Below, one piece after another: positions 33,180 through 42,111 of a DNA stretch of 64,000 nucleotides. The notes below the pieces were generated by a model, which was not told where the DNA came from, did no database searches, and was given only the letters and a program-made list of their open reading frames with translations. A program made the position numbers and the translations under genes. Numbering within the stretch: the stretch's first letter is position 1; every line of letters starts with the position of its first letter. The DNA is taken from the NCBI RefSeq assembly GCF_000315625.1, contig NW_005434645.1:415530-479529 (forward strand), given 5' to 3'. This stretch comes from Guillardia theta CCMP2712. Taxonomy: Eukaryota > Cryptophyceae > Pyrenomonadales > Geminigeraceae.

Positions 33180-33660
33180 CTCGTGACCGTGACTCTTCGA
33201 GGCTATAACTGACGCGCATGCGGACGCATCGTAGCAGCGCCACGTGATCGGTCCGGAATGAGCCGATGATCCGCCGCCTCGGATGAAAAACGGTCCGAGC
33301 GGCGGCTCAACTCAGTGACTTTCACTTTCACTGCGGATCTTCAATCTTACTGAATCAGTGCCACATGTCGGATATATCTTGAAAGTTTTTACTCAACTTG
33401 CTTGCAAACACTGTGCCATGCCATCATCGGCCGCCCCGGCGGCGCCCCGGCGGCCCGCCGGTTCACGGTTGGCCCAGTCAGGCCCAAGGCCGTCACCTCA
33501 GGCGGCCGGCCGCCGCGGCCCGCCGCGCCGCCGCTGTGACGCGCGGCCCCGTCCGACGGATCGGACGGTGCTCGTCATCCGGGCTCGGACTCCGCGCTGC
33601 GCCGGGCGGGCGGCGGTCACCGCCGCGCCCGGCGGGCGGAAACCACACGGACTGCCGTAA
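33180..33660. repeat. GC-rich, palindrome-rich island
   Basis: Third large member of this class: GGCCGCC, CGGCGGCC and CCGCCGCG words, bracketed by GTGACCGTGACTC and AACTCAGTGAC segments. Apparent open frames here (33358-33660) are only Arg/Ala/Pro-rich by-products of GC content. Confidence 0.5.
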
Positions 33661-34256
33661 GTAGACAGTGATAGCACCGACTGCAAGTTTCTGTAGCAGT
33701 GGTAATAGATATCACGAATGGCCGCGCAGGAAAGATATCAGGATGCAGAGAACAAACGGAGGTGACTCGATAAGAGATTGGTATGGATGGTCAAGCTTGT
33801 TTACTTCAAGCGGCTGAGCAATCCAGTCTCACAGAGACTATACACCTCGTTCTCCTTTCCCTGTCCTGCCAATCATTGCGTGCGGCCCTTCTTCCGGGAG
33901 TCTTCCTCGGTCCCTAAAATAGGGACTGCTTGGTCCTAGGAACTACGACTACCGGTACTCTACGCTTCTTCAAGATCTGCGATATGATTCTTCGACCGGT
34001 CCGAGGCCTGGTTCCGTACCTTGAGGGTCCCCTGACTCAGTGAGAAAGAGTCATAGGCTTGACATGACGAGGTCTTCGATTCTCATCCAATGCTCTCTGT
34101 GAAGTTGATGTAGCTGCTCCCTTGACCTTGACAGGTCCTGTGTCTCCGTAGGAGCATGCTTGGAGGTGGTCTCGTGCATTCCTTGTATGTCCTCCGCTAA
34201 GATGATCATGATAGTACTGTCTTCTTTGATCAGACCCCTTGTTCTCCCATGTCCAT
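33661..34256. other. Left flank of the copia element
   Basis: About 600 bp of unremarkable sequence before the 5' LTR; nothing recognised. The last five bases, TCCAT (34252-34256), are the target-site copy. Confidence 0.5.
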
Positions 34257-34645
34257 TGATGTTGCACCCGCATGACGTTACGTCAGTAACGGACATGGCA
34301 GCATCATGCGAGTAGTCGCAAGAGGCTACGTACGCTGGCGAGGTGTATAATGCTAGAATCGAAGATGTGTACTGGACGTAGACGTACGTACAACACATTG
34401 GTATGATGAAAGCATGAGGCTGGTATAAACCGATACACATGTTTACTCATTGCTGTATTACGGGTTAAGCCTGACCTCGACATATAAGCAACCCATCTTA
34501 GACGTTGGCCACGTCATCGGAATGGGATTGCACGAACATTGACGTGTGTTCTCTTACTGCTGTACATAAACAAATCTAGCTTCATTGTTCATCTGTTCTA
34601 CTCCTAAGTGCACTATCGCTCAGTTGCTGGACTATACCCGCATCA
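34257..34645 (+). repeat. 5' LTR of the copia element
   Basis: 389 bp. Identical by eye to the 3' LTR except for a 26-nt block (34430-34455) immediately after the TATAAA box, which is replaced by unrelated sequence in the other LTR. Confidence 0.95.
34424..34429 (+). promoter_or_regulatory. TATA box in 5' LTR
   Basis: GGTATAAA context, 26 nt before the conserved TATTACGGG that would lie near the RNA start. This is the expected spacing for the U3/R boundary. Confidence 0.6.
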
Positions 34646-34663
34646 GGTTATAAAAGCCTCGCG
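34646..34663 (+). other. Putative primer-binding site
   Basis: GGTTATAAAAGCC directly follows the LTR and weakly resembles the initiator-Met tRNA-type site of copia elements (TGGTATCAGAGC). Position is right, match is poor. Confidence 0.3.
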
Positions 34664-34675
34664 TTAAAGGAACAG

Positions 34676-37600
34676 ATGTCACCATACCGTCTACAATGGC
34701 CGCCAATCAATCAGCCTCAGGACTCGATGATTACAGCAGTAACACCCGAGAATATGCAAAGACTTGCCCCAGATATCGAGAACTTTATACAGTTCGAGTT
34801 GATAGGGCAATACTATGCATACCTCAACTCTGAAGGGAATCCAGAAAACATGAGAGCCTACTTCGACTGTCATTTTCCCATCAGAGATACTCAATCAGAA
34901 GAATTACAGGAAAACATGAGACAGAAAAGGAGAGAATTTGTACGAGAAGCAGATGCTGCTTTGACGCAAATCCTCCACACTGTTTACATGCAATGCCCTG
35001 GCAGGATTCAGATTCTGAAAGCCCACATGGAAGAAGAACACAAATCCCCCGAGACGCCTACAAAGCTTTGCTTAGCTGGGATCAAGGCATGGACAGACTT
35101 TAAAAGACTAGACAAGCCAACCGAAGCAACAAAAGCTGAACAGACCCTTGCCAATCTCAAAGAACTAGAGCAAGCAGTAATCTACAACGGAGACTACCAG
35201 AGTTACATCCCCAATGTGGTTAGGACCTTGAAGAAATTTGCTTCACAAGGCAAAGACTGCACTTTTATCTACACCCGTGCTTTCAAAGACGTTATCGACA
35301 ACCTCAGAGCAATCGACGAAACGGGCGTTCAAGCAGAACTAGGTAGTTGGATAACATCTCAAATCCATCGCAACGCAACGGAAGAAAATTTCTTCTACGA
35401 AGGAGAGCCACAGATTGAAGATTTTTTGAAATTCCATCAACATATGATGAACTTCACTACCAGAGGCACGAAACACCCAATACCTATCCTTCAAGCAGGA
35501 CAAGAAAGCTCTGGCAAGAAATCAACAGAAGCACATCATTCAGGTCAGAAACGAAAGGCGAACGCCGTGTTTTCAGCCTCCATCAAGCAAAACAATACAC
35601 CACAGAAAATCAGGAGACAACAACAAGAAAACTTTACTGGATGCAAAATCTGCAAAGAAAAACGACTTCCAGCAAGGATTTCTCTCAGTCACGCTACCAG
35701 CGAGCATGACGCATCTAGGATCGGAGAAAGAGCCACTGGCAATAAAACAGCGCCAACCATGAAGAGGATCACAGGAAGCATTTCAACCGGTTTTCAGACA
35801 AGGGCAGGAAGATCCGCAAAATTTACCGCCAAGAGTCATCGCTCGTCGAACCCAAACCGTTCAAACGAGGAGAGCGGACAATACCCGAAGTCAAAATACA
35901 AGCAAACAGTCAGCATCGACAAGAAGGTCCTCGTGAACCTCACAAAAGCGCTGCAAGAAGCCACCTCTACCGACCAAACCGAAACCCAAGAATCCGTTCA
36001 AGAATCACCTAGCAGTGATGAAGACGAATCCGATGAACCGTCCTCATCTCGAACACCTCCGAAACGACTGAAAGAAGTCGTAAAAGAGACGTTCCGAGGC
36101 ACACTAGGACGCAGTTCTAGAAAGAATAAATCTCCCAAGGAGTATCCCTGTTCTAAAAATTATGTTGTATATCAAAGTGATACCAGGTCGAAAACTGACG
36201 AGATCCAACTGCACAAGCTTGATGCAGCTCTGTTCTCAAAAGTTTCAAAACCATGGTACCTTGAATACATCTTTCATATACCCAGACTACTGATCAGGAA
36301 CACTGATCGGTATCAAGTTTTCCTACACGCGTTAAAAGCGAAAGAACAACAAGAGTCCCTGTACGCTATTGTCGACTCAGGTGCAACGGTAAGCGTACTC
36401 TGCAATCCAAGTTGGTTACAGAGATCGTTTACACACAAAACTGAGATCACCGGCGTGGGGGGCAGCAAGATCAATACATCGCTCGGAGGAATTCTAGCAG
36501 GAACGATAGCATCAATCGAAGGAAAACGTTTTGCATTTGCAACTATAGCAACAGTAATCAGCGACGAAAATGCTAAAATCAACCTGTTATCCATCTGGCG
36601 AATTACAAATAGTGGACACACAATAATCCACAAAGGTAAACCAGAAGGAGGACTACACGGAATCATTACACTCAACAATGAATTTATACCTTTCTACTTC
36701 TGCCCAAGCACCTACCTATGGTACGTCGAAATTCAAAGACCAAACAGGAAGACCAATAAGATAATCTCCAAGCTATCAGCAAAAACCATCTGGGATAAAG
36801 ACACAATTCTCAGAGAAATTCAAGAAGGCGAAATACCACTCACGGCAACAATCAAGGAGTCAACACAAACGACAAATACACAAAGTACATCAAAACGCAG
36901 AATCCACCTGATCATCCACGGCGCAAGACTGGAGAGCGTACCTCGTTGGGGGGGAAGCATCCACATCTACCAAGCTGCGATGCAGGGGGAGAGCACAACT
37001 TCGGCAACAGCTTTCAAGCCCACGCACATGAAGACCTTTCCTATCAGCATGCGAGATGTACGACCTGAATTAGACACGTCAGAAGAGTCAGACAGTGAAA
37101 ATGGAGAGACCTTGGACAGTTGCAGCAGCTCCGATGACGAGCTGATGACTACTGACAACACTCCATTAGAATCTGCAAGACAATTCACGACGGAAGAGAT
37201 TCAACAGCAAACCAAGGAGTATCTCAACGATCCAAGATCATTTACAGATTTTGACGACTTTACAAACACAACGATCGAAGAACTTGACGAAAACGACAAG
37301 GAATACGAAGAACAATTGAAGAATGACAAATCAGATCTCAAGAATATTTACCTATATTCAACGGGAGAACGCATCAAAGGAACAAGAGCATCAGCGATTC
37401 TGCTCAAGTGGCACGTAAGAACCAACCACATCGGCAAGAAATACCTTTTCCAACTGGCAGAAAACATCGAAGGCATGGAGGAATTGAAGAGAATCAATCC
37501 AAAAACACCCCTGCCGACATGTCACACATGCCGCAGAGCGAAAACCAAGGCAGCTCCATTACCAAAATTCAGACACAAAAGATCCGATGTCAGATTTCAC

Positions 37601-40600
37601 AGGCTGCATGGGGATATGAGCTCCTATCGAGTCCGCTCGATCGAAGGAGCAAAGTACCTCCAACTCTGGAAAGACGACTTCTCAGGATTCAAGATGCCTG
37701 TAGGTTTAGCGAGCAAGAAAGGTTACAGGAAATCGTTACGACTTGTTGTCACGAGATTCAACAATGGGGTCTACCCCAAAGTGATTCGAGTTGACAATGG
37801 GAGCGAAATGGTTTCAAAGAAATCACTGAAGATGTACGAGAAGCACAACATCCACCTAGAAAGAAGCGCACCATATGAGCATTGGCAAAATGGAAGAGCT
37901 GAATCTGGAATCTACTCGTTAGATACAAGGACTAGATTGGCAATCGTACACTCAAACGTTCCGAAAAATCTCTGGCTCAGCGCTATATATTACAACGCAG
38001 AGATCGAGAATGCATTCCTTCCTACCAGCAGAAACTCAAACATCAGTTGCTACCAAGCGTTTACAGGTACATCACCAAACGCAGAACACTTCCATCCATT
38101 CGGTTGCCTCTGCTACGTTCATATCCTAAAGGACAGAAGATTAGATCAAAAGAAAGACAAAAAACTCGAGCCAACAGCAGAAGTTTGCGTGTTTCTTGGC
38201 TTCGCCCACCACCTAGGAATGAAAGGTTATTTGGCAGCAGCACTGAATGGGAAACAACTGTACGTCACACAGAACAATATAAGTTTCAACGAAGAAGTAT
38301 TCCCCTACAGATTTTCTCACCCGGAGGACAGATCTTGGAAAATACCATACGGCGGAACTGATGATTTTGGCGACGACAACGTCATTGTGCTCAAAAGAGC
38401 CGGTGAACGATTGATCGAAATGTCAGATACATCAGACGCATCAGATTCAGAATCTGAAGATGCCGGTGGAAACTCCAGCGCCCAACCTGAAGAAAGAAAT
38501 CGACGACCGTTTGCAGATCAACAACATGGCATAGCACACAATGATCCCATGGTGATCCAAGTGAGGCAACAAGCTATTGAAGTTGACAACCATCTCACGA
38601 GAACCTGTTCTGAGACATCAGTTGTAAGAGAGAGTGATATCACACAAGACGAACAAGTAGCGGTGGATCCAGGACTATCAGAAAGAGGGCACATGAACCG
38701 TGAACTAGCCAGTCTTCAAGTCGAAACCTACAACAGTGGTGAAAAGGATTTTGAGTGGGATAAACTCACCCAAATACCTGAACATCAACTGAGGTCAGGA
38801 CGAATTGTACAGAAGACGAATGTGGACACACCGACAAGTGATTCAGACCACGAAGACAATGATCTTCCAGCAGGAATTGAAGAGTTCGACAATCAAGACT
38901 TCATCAATGCGACACTACTTCCATCAGGAAGCACACTAGAGTTCCTTACGAACCTGGGCATCCCTTATCAAGATCGCACCTTAACGAAGCGACAATACTG
39001 TGGAGTACTTGTCGACACATACAATAACCTGGAAGAGAAAATCATGACATGGTCACACGGGCCACCACAACGAAACATGTACAACGAAAATCATTACAAC
39101 GAAGAAATCGACAGCTTGATGTCTTTTCTTCAAGGATGCAAGAAAGATGAAAGAAGAGAATCAAGGATACAAAAAGCTCAACTATTCTACACAGGCATGT
39201 TGTCGGCAACCAGCCATATCGCGTTTGACAATGACGAACCAAGCATCAAAGAAGCTCTCAACAACAACAACCCAGAGAGACACCATTGGATAACAGCAAT
39301 TCAGTCAGAGGCACGATCATGGAACGGACTAAAAGTATTCGAAGAAGTCGACAACATCCCAGACGGAAGAAAGGCAATCGGATGCAGAATCATCCTTAAA
39401 AGGAAAAGAGGACCGAATGGAGAAGTATTGAAATACAAGGCAAGAGCGATCATACAAGGTTACAACGCGGTACAAGGGATCGATTACCTCGACTCCTTCT
39501 CAGCGACAGCGAACCCAGTTACGATCAGACTCCTTCTGACAATCGCCAGAGCAAACAAATGGCACGTCAGATGTCAAGATATCTCAACTGCATACCTGAT
39601 GGCACCACTTCCTACAGTTGTATATATCAGGACCCCAAAGGAATTTCAAGAGTTCTGCAACATTAGAGCAGCATACTTGAAGATCCTGAGTTCAGTCTAT
39701 GGACTTCCTTCATCAGGTCGAAACTTCTGGAAGAAGCTCTGCCAAGACCTACGCGATTTCGGTTTCAAAGCCTGCACGTCAGATGATTGTTTGTTTCTAT
39801 ATCATGACGAGCAAGGGGGAGAGATCATCATCGCATTAGTAGTCGACGACATCATCCAAGCTAGCAACAGCCAAGCACTATTTGCAAAGTTCGACGACTT
39901 CATGATGAACACAAAAGGATACAGCGTAACAACTGACAACGATCTTAGCTTCTATCTGGGAGTCGCGTACAAGAGGGACGAAGCTGGAGACTTCATCAGC
40001 AACCAGCAAGCGTACATCGAAAAATGTTTGAAAAGATTTAACCTTGAGGGGATCGACCCTACAGGGAAATTCACCACGCCAATGGATCCCAAGTTCGTGA
40101 TCGAACCAGAAGACGTTGATCCGCACGCGCCTGAAGACTTAGTCAAAATTTACAGAAGCCAAGTAGCAAGTCTGATATACATAGCAACATGGTCAAGACC
40201 AGAAATCAGCTATGCAGTATCATTGCTATCAAGATATCTCACAAGTCCTACGAAGAAACTGTTAATGGCAGTGCACAGAGTATACGCTTATCTCAAGAAC
40301 ACCAAGACACTAGGAATCAGATACACCGACAACGATGACAACGGACACAAGAAAATGGAACTAGTCGCATTCTGCGATAGCTCAGACGCCGATTGCAAGC
40401 TCACAAGCAGATCAACCGGTGGATACGTCATTTTCCTCAATGGGACACCAATCTCATGGAAATCAGCAAGACACAACACAGTCTCACTGTCTACCATGGA
40501 AAGCGAATACATCCAAAGCACGCTTACAGCTATCGAGATTTTGTACTTGCGAGAGACGCTCGAGTTCATGGGATACAAGCAACCTACGACGATATGCTAT

Positions 40601-40855
40601 CAAGACAACGCCGCCTGCATCAAGCTCAGCGAGAATCCCGTCAGCAAGAGCAGATCGAAACACATCAAGAGAAGACACCACTTCATACGACAATGCGTTG
40701 CCAACAAGGAGATCACCTTGGAAGCAATTCATACAAGCGAGCAAGTTGCTGATATATTCACAAAACCGCTGCCCGCTGATCAGTTTCTCTACCTAAGAGA
40801 CCAACTGTTGAACCTCCCTGAAGCAATACGCTATCAAAGGAAAACAAAAAAGTAA
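34676..40855 (+). CDS. Copia gag-pol polyprotein
   Basis: 2059 aa with no stop or frameshift. The Gag-like part is about residues 1-500. Aspartic protease: VDSGATVSVL (D567). Integrase: zinc motif H913/H918 and C949/C952 (HVRTNH ... CHTC), catalytic D980, D1040, E1076 (DD35E spacing). Then a Ser/Glu-rich linker. Reverse transcriptase: CQDISTAYLMAPLP, SSVYGLPSSGRNFWKKL, and VVDDI with D1724/D1725. RNase H: FCDSSDADCKLTSRSTGGY (D1901), MESEY, QDNAACIKL. Integrase before RT defines Ty1/copia. No classic CCHC knuckle was seen; a CKICKEKR segment (about residue 322) is the nearest Cys motif. Gag and Pol are one frame, so processing by the protease is expected. Confidence 0.97.
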   Translation: MSPYRLQWPPINQPQDSMITAVTPENMQRLAPDIENFIQFELIGQYYAYLNSEGNPENMRAYFDCHFPIRDTQSEELQENMRQKRREFVREADAALTQILHTVYMQCPGRIQILKAHMEEEHKSPETPTKLCLAGIKAWTDFKRLDKPTEATKAEQTLANLKELEQAVIYNGDYQSYIPNVVRTLKKFASQGKDCTFIYTRAFKDVIDNLRAIDETGVQAELGSWITSQIHRNATEENFFYEGEPQIEDFLKFHQHMMNFTTRGTKHPIPILQAGQESSGKKSTEAHHSGQKRKANAVFSASIKQNNTPQKIRRQQQENFTGCKICKEKRLPARISLSHATSEHDASRIGERATGNKTAPTMKRITGSISTGFQTRAGRSAKFTAKSHRSSNPNRSNEESGQYPKSKYKQTVSIDKKVLVNLTKALQEATSTDQTETQESVQESPSSDEDESDEPSSSRTPPKRLKEVVKETFRGTLGRSSRKNKSPKEYPCSKNYVVYQSDTRSKTDEIQLHKLDAALFSKVSKPWYLEYIFHIPRLLIRNTDRYQVFLHALKAKEQQESLYAIVDSGATVSVLCNPSWLQRSFTHKTEITGVGGSKINTSLGGILAGTIASIEGKRFAFATIATVISDENAKINLLSIWRITNSGHTIIHKGKPEGGLHGIITLNNEFIPFYFCPSTYLWYVEIQRPNRKTNKIISKLSAKTIWDKDTILREIQEGEIPLTATIKESTQTTNTQSTSKRRIHLIIHGARLESVPRWGGSIHIYQAAMQGESTTSATAFKPTHMKTFPISMRDVRPELDTSEESDSENGETLDSCSSSDDELMTTDNTPLESARQFTTEEIQQQTKEYLNDPRSFTDFDDFTNTTIEELDENDKEYEEQLKNDKSDLKNIYLYSTGERIKGTRASAILLKWHVRTNHIGKKYLFQLAENIEGMEELKRINPKTPLPTCHTCRRAKTKAAPLPKFRHKRSDVRFHRLHGDMSSYRVRSIEGAKYLQLWKDDFSGFKMPVGLASKKGYRKSLRLVVTRFNNGVYPKVIRVDNGSEMVSKKSLKMYEKHNIHLERSAPYEHWQNGRAESGIYSLDTRTRLAIVHSNVPKNLWLSAIYYNAEIENAFLPTSRNSNISCYQAFTGTSPNAEHFHPFGCLCYVHILKDRRLDQKKDKKLEPTAEVCVFLGFAHHLGMKGYLAAALNGKQLYVTQNNISFNEEVFPYRFSHPEDRSWKIPYGGTDDFGDDNVIVLKRAGERLIEMSDTSDASDSESEDAGGNSSAQPEERNRRPFADQQHGIAHNDPMVIQVRQQAIEVDNHLTRTCSETSVVRESDITQDEQVAVDPGLSERGHMNRELASLQVETYNSGEKDFEWDKLTQIPEHQLRSGRIVQKTNVDTPTSDSDHEDNDLPAGIEEFDNQDFINATLLPSGSTLEFLTNLGIPYQDRTLTKRQYCGVLVDTYNNLEEKIMTWSHGPPQRNMYNENHYNEEIDSLMSFLQGCKKDERRESRIQKAQLFYTGMLSATSHIAFDNDEPSIKEALNNNNPERHHWITAIQSEARSWNGLKVFEEVDNIPDGRKAIGCRIILKRKRGPNGEVLKYKARAIIQGYNAVQGIDYLDSFSATANPVTIRLLLTIARANKWHVRCQDISTAYLMAPLPTVVYIRTPKEFQEFCNIRAAYLKILSSVYGLPSSGRNFWKKLCQDLRDFGFKACTSDDCLFLYHDEQGGEIIIALVVDDIIQASNSQALFAKFDDFMMNTKGYSVTTDNDLSFYLGVAYKRDEAGDFISNQQAYIEKCLKRFNLEGIDPTGKFTTPMDPKFVIEPEDVDPHAPEDLVKIYRSQVASLIYIATWSRPEISYAVSLLSRYLTSPTKKLLMAVHRVYAYLKNTKTLGIRYTDNDDNGHKKMELVAFCDSSDADCKLTSRSTGGYVIFLNGTPISWKSARHNTVSLSTMESEYIQSTLTAIEILYLRETLEFMGYKQPTTICYQDNAACIKLSENPVSKSRSKHIKRRHHFIRQCVANKEITLEAIHTSEQVADIFTKPLPADQFLYLRDQLLNLPEAIRYQRKTKK

Positions 40856-41711
40856 TTCATACGATGATTACCTTTGGTAATTTTCAAAATGAATAAACTT
40901 TTCTCAAACTTGTCTAAGATCCTTCGAAGGACAAAGACACATACGCGAAGTGCTGAGCGCCTCTGGACTGTTCTAGTACCAGGGAGTAGCATAGTACAAG
41001 CGAAACCATAAGCATGTGGCACAACTTGAGCATCCCTGGGGCATTGCGACTTCAGTGGGTAGTGATAGTTGCTTGCAAACGCAAATGGACATGGGAGAAA
41101 GGAGTAAGAGTTTCATAGCACAGCTTCCCCATAGTGCATGGGCTGATATGGTGACATGGAAACATGATTGCTAATCAGGGCGATGGCGCGTAACATGATT
41201 TCTTTTGAAACATGGAAACGTACTCTTCGTTAACTCACTACGTGGGTAACCGGCGTGTAGCAAAATGCTGCATAGCTGCTCTAAACTTCCATTGAAGCTA
41301 GTTGATGATGCGAAAAGCTACATCAGGGTTTGGAATTGCTTACCCCACACAATCAGCAGTGTGTGAAAGGCAATCCAACGTCTCGTTACCTCAAAAATGC
41401 TACACGCAATTCCTCACGTGCATCCACAAAATGCTACGAAGGAAACGTAAAAGCATGTGGAAACGACGTGTTATGCTCACTGAAAGGCATATGAATGCAT
41501 GTATGACTTTGGAACCTATGTCATTTGCTGAAACGTACTGGGAACTCACCGTCCTGGGCCACATTTGCATTTTGGCTTTCTGCCATTTTCGCATTTTGTT
41601 GGTTAGTTCGCGAAGAGACAAAGGGAGACCCTCATACAGCACCAGAATCGTTGGGTCGGTCCCGGTGTTGCATAAATCAATGCTCTCACGCAGTGACGAC
41701 ACTGAGTTTCG

Positions 41712-41723
41712 AGCAAGGGGGAG
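41712..41723 (+). other. Polypurine tract
   Basis: AGCAAGGGGGAG abuts the 3' LTR, where the plus-strand primer of LTR elements lies. Confidence 0.75.
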
Positions 41724-42111
41724 TGATGTTGCACCCGCATGACGTTACGTCAGTAACGGACATGGCAGCATCATGCGAGTAGTCGCAAGAGGCTACGTAC
41801 GCTGGCGAGGTGTATAATGCTAGAATCGAAGATGTGTACTGGACGTAGACGTACGTACAACACATTGGTATGATGAAAGCATGAGGCTGGTATAAATGTT
41901 GAAGCACCTGATAGGAGGAAGTATTACGGGTTAAGCCTGACCTCGACATATAAGCAACCCATCTTAGACGTTGGCCACGTCATCGGAATGGGATTGCACG
42001 AACATTGACGTGTGTTCTCTTACTGCTGTACATAAACAAATCTAGCTTCATTGTTCATCTGTTCTACTCCTAAGTGCACTATCGCTCAGTTGCTGGACTA
42101 TACCCGCATCA
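41724..42111 (+). repeat. 3' LTR of the copia element
   Basis: 388 bp. Differs from the 5' LTR only in the 25-nt block 41897-41921 after TATAAA. The first 15 nt of that block (TGTTGAAGCACCTGA) occur in inverse orientation in the 3' flank at 42256-42270. Confidence 0.95.

Larger units (their letters stand above)
34257..42111 (+). mobile_element. Complete Ty1/copia LTR retrotransposon
   Basis: 7855 bp, flanked by a 5-bp target duplication TCCAT (34252-34256 and 42112-42116). LTRs 34257-34645 and 41724-42111 begin TGATG and end CATCA. A single uninterrupted gag-pol frame (34676-40855) has the copia order protease, integrase, reverse transcriptase, RNase H. Near-identical LTRs and an intact frame imply a young, possibly active insertion. 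An 868-bp untranslated stretch separates the pol stop from the 3' LTR. Confidence 0.97.

Noticed and set aside
33358-33664. Arg/Ala/Pro-rich frames in the GC island
   Set aside because: GC content alone keeps both strands open; no protein-like pattern.
41628-41642. Shared 14-mer GACCCTCATACAGC with 9367-9380 as a common element end
   Set aside because: The match does not extend on either side and lies inside the copia element in one case; likely coincidence.
40856-41723. Envelope-like or extra gene between pol and the 3' LTR
   Set aside because: The 146-codon frame at 41302-41742 has no signal peptide, membrane segment or known motif and runs into the LTR.
34257-42111. LTR difference as ordinary age-related divergence
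   Set aside because: All mismatches are confined to one 25/26-nt block while the remaining LTR sequence is identical by eye; scattered substitutions would be expected from age.
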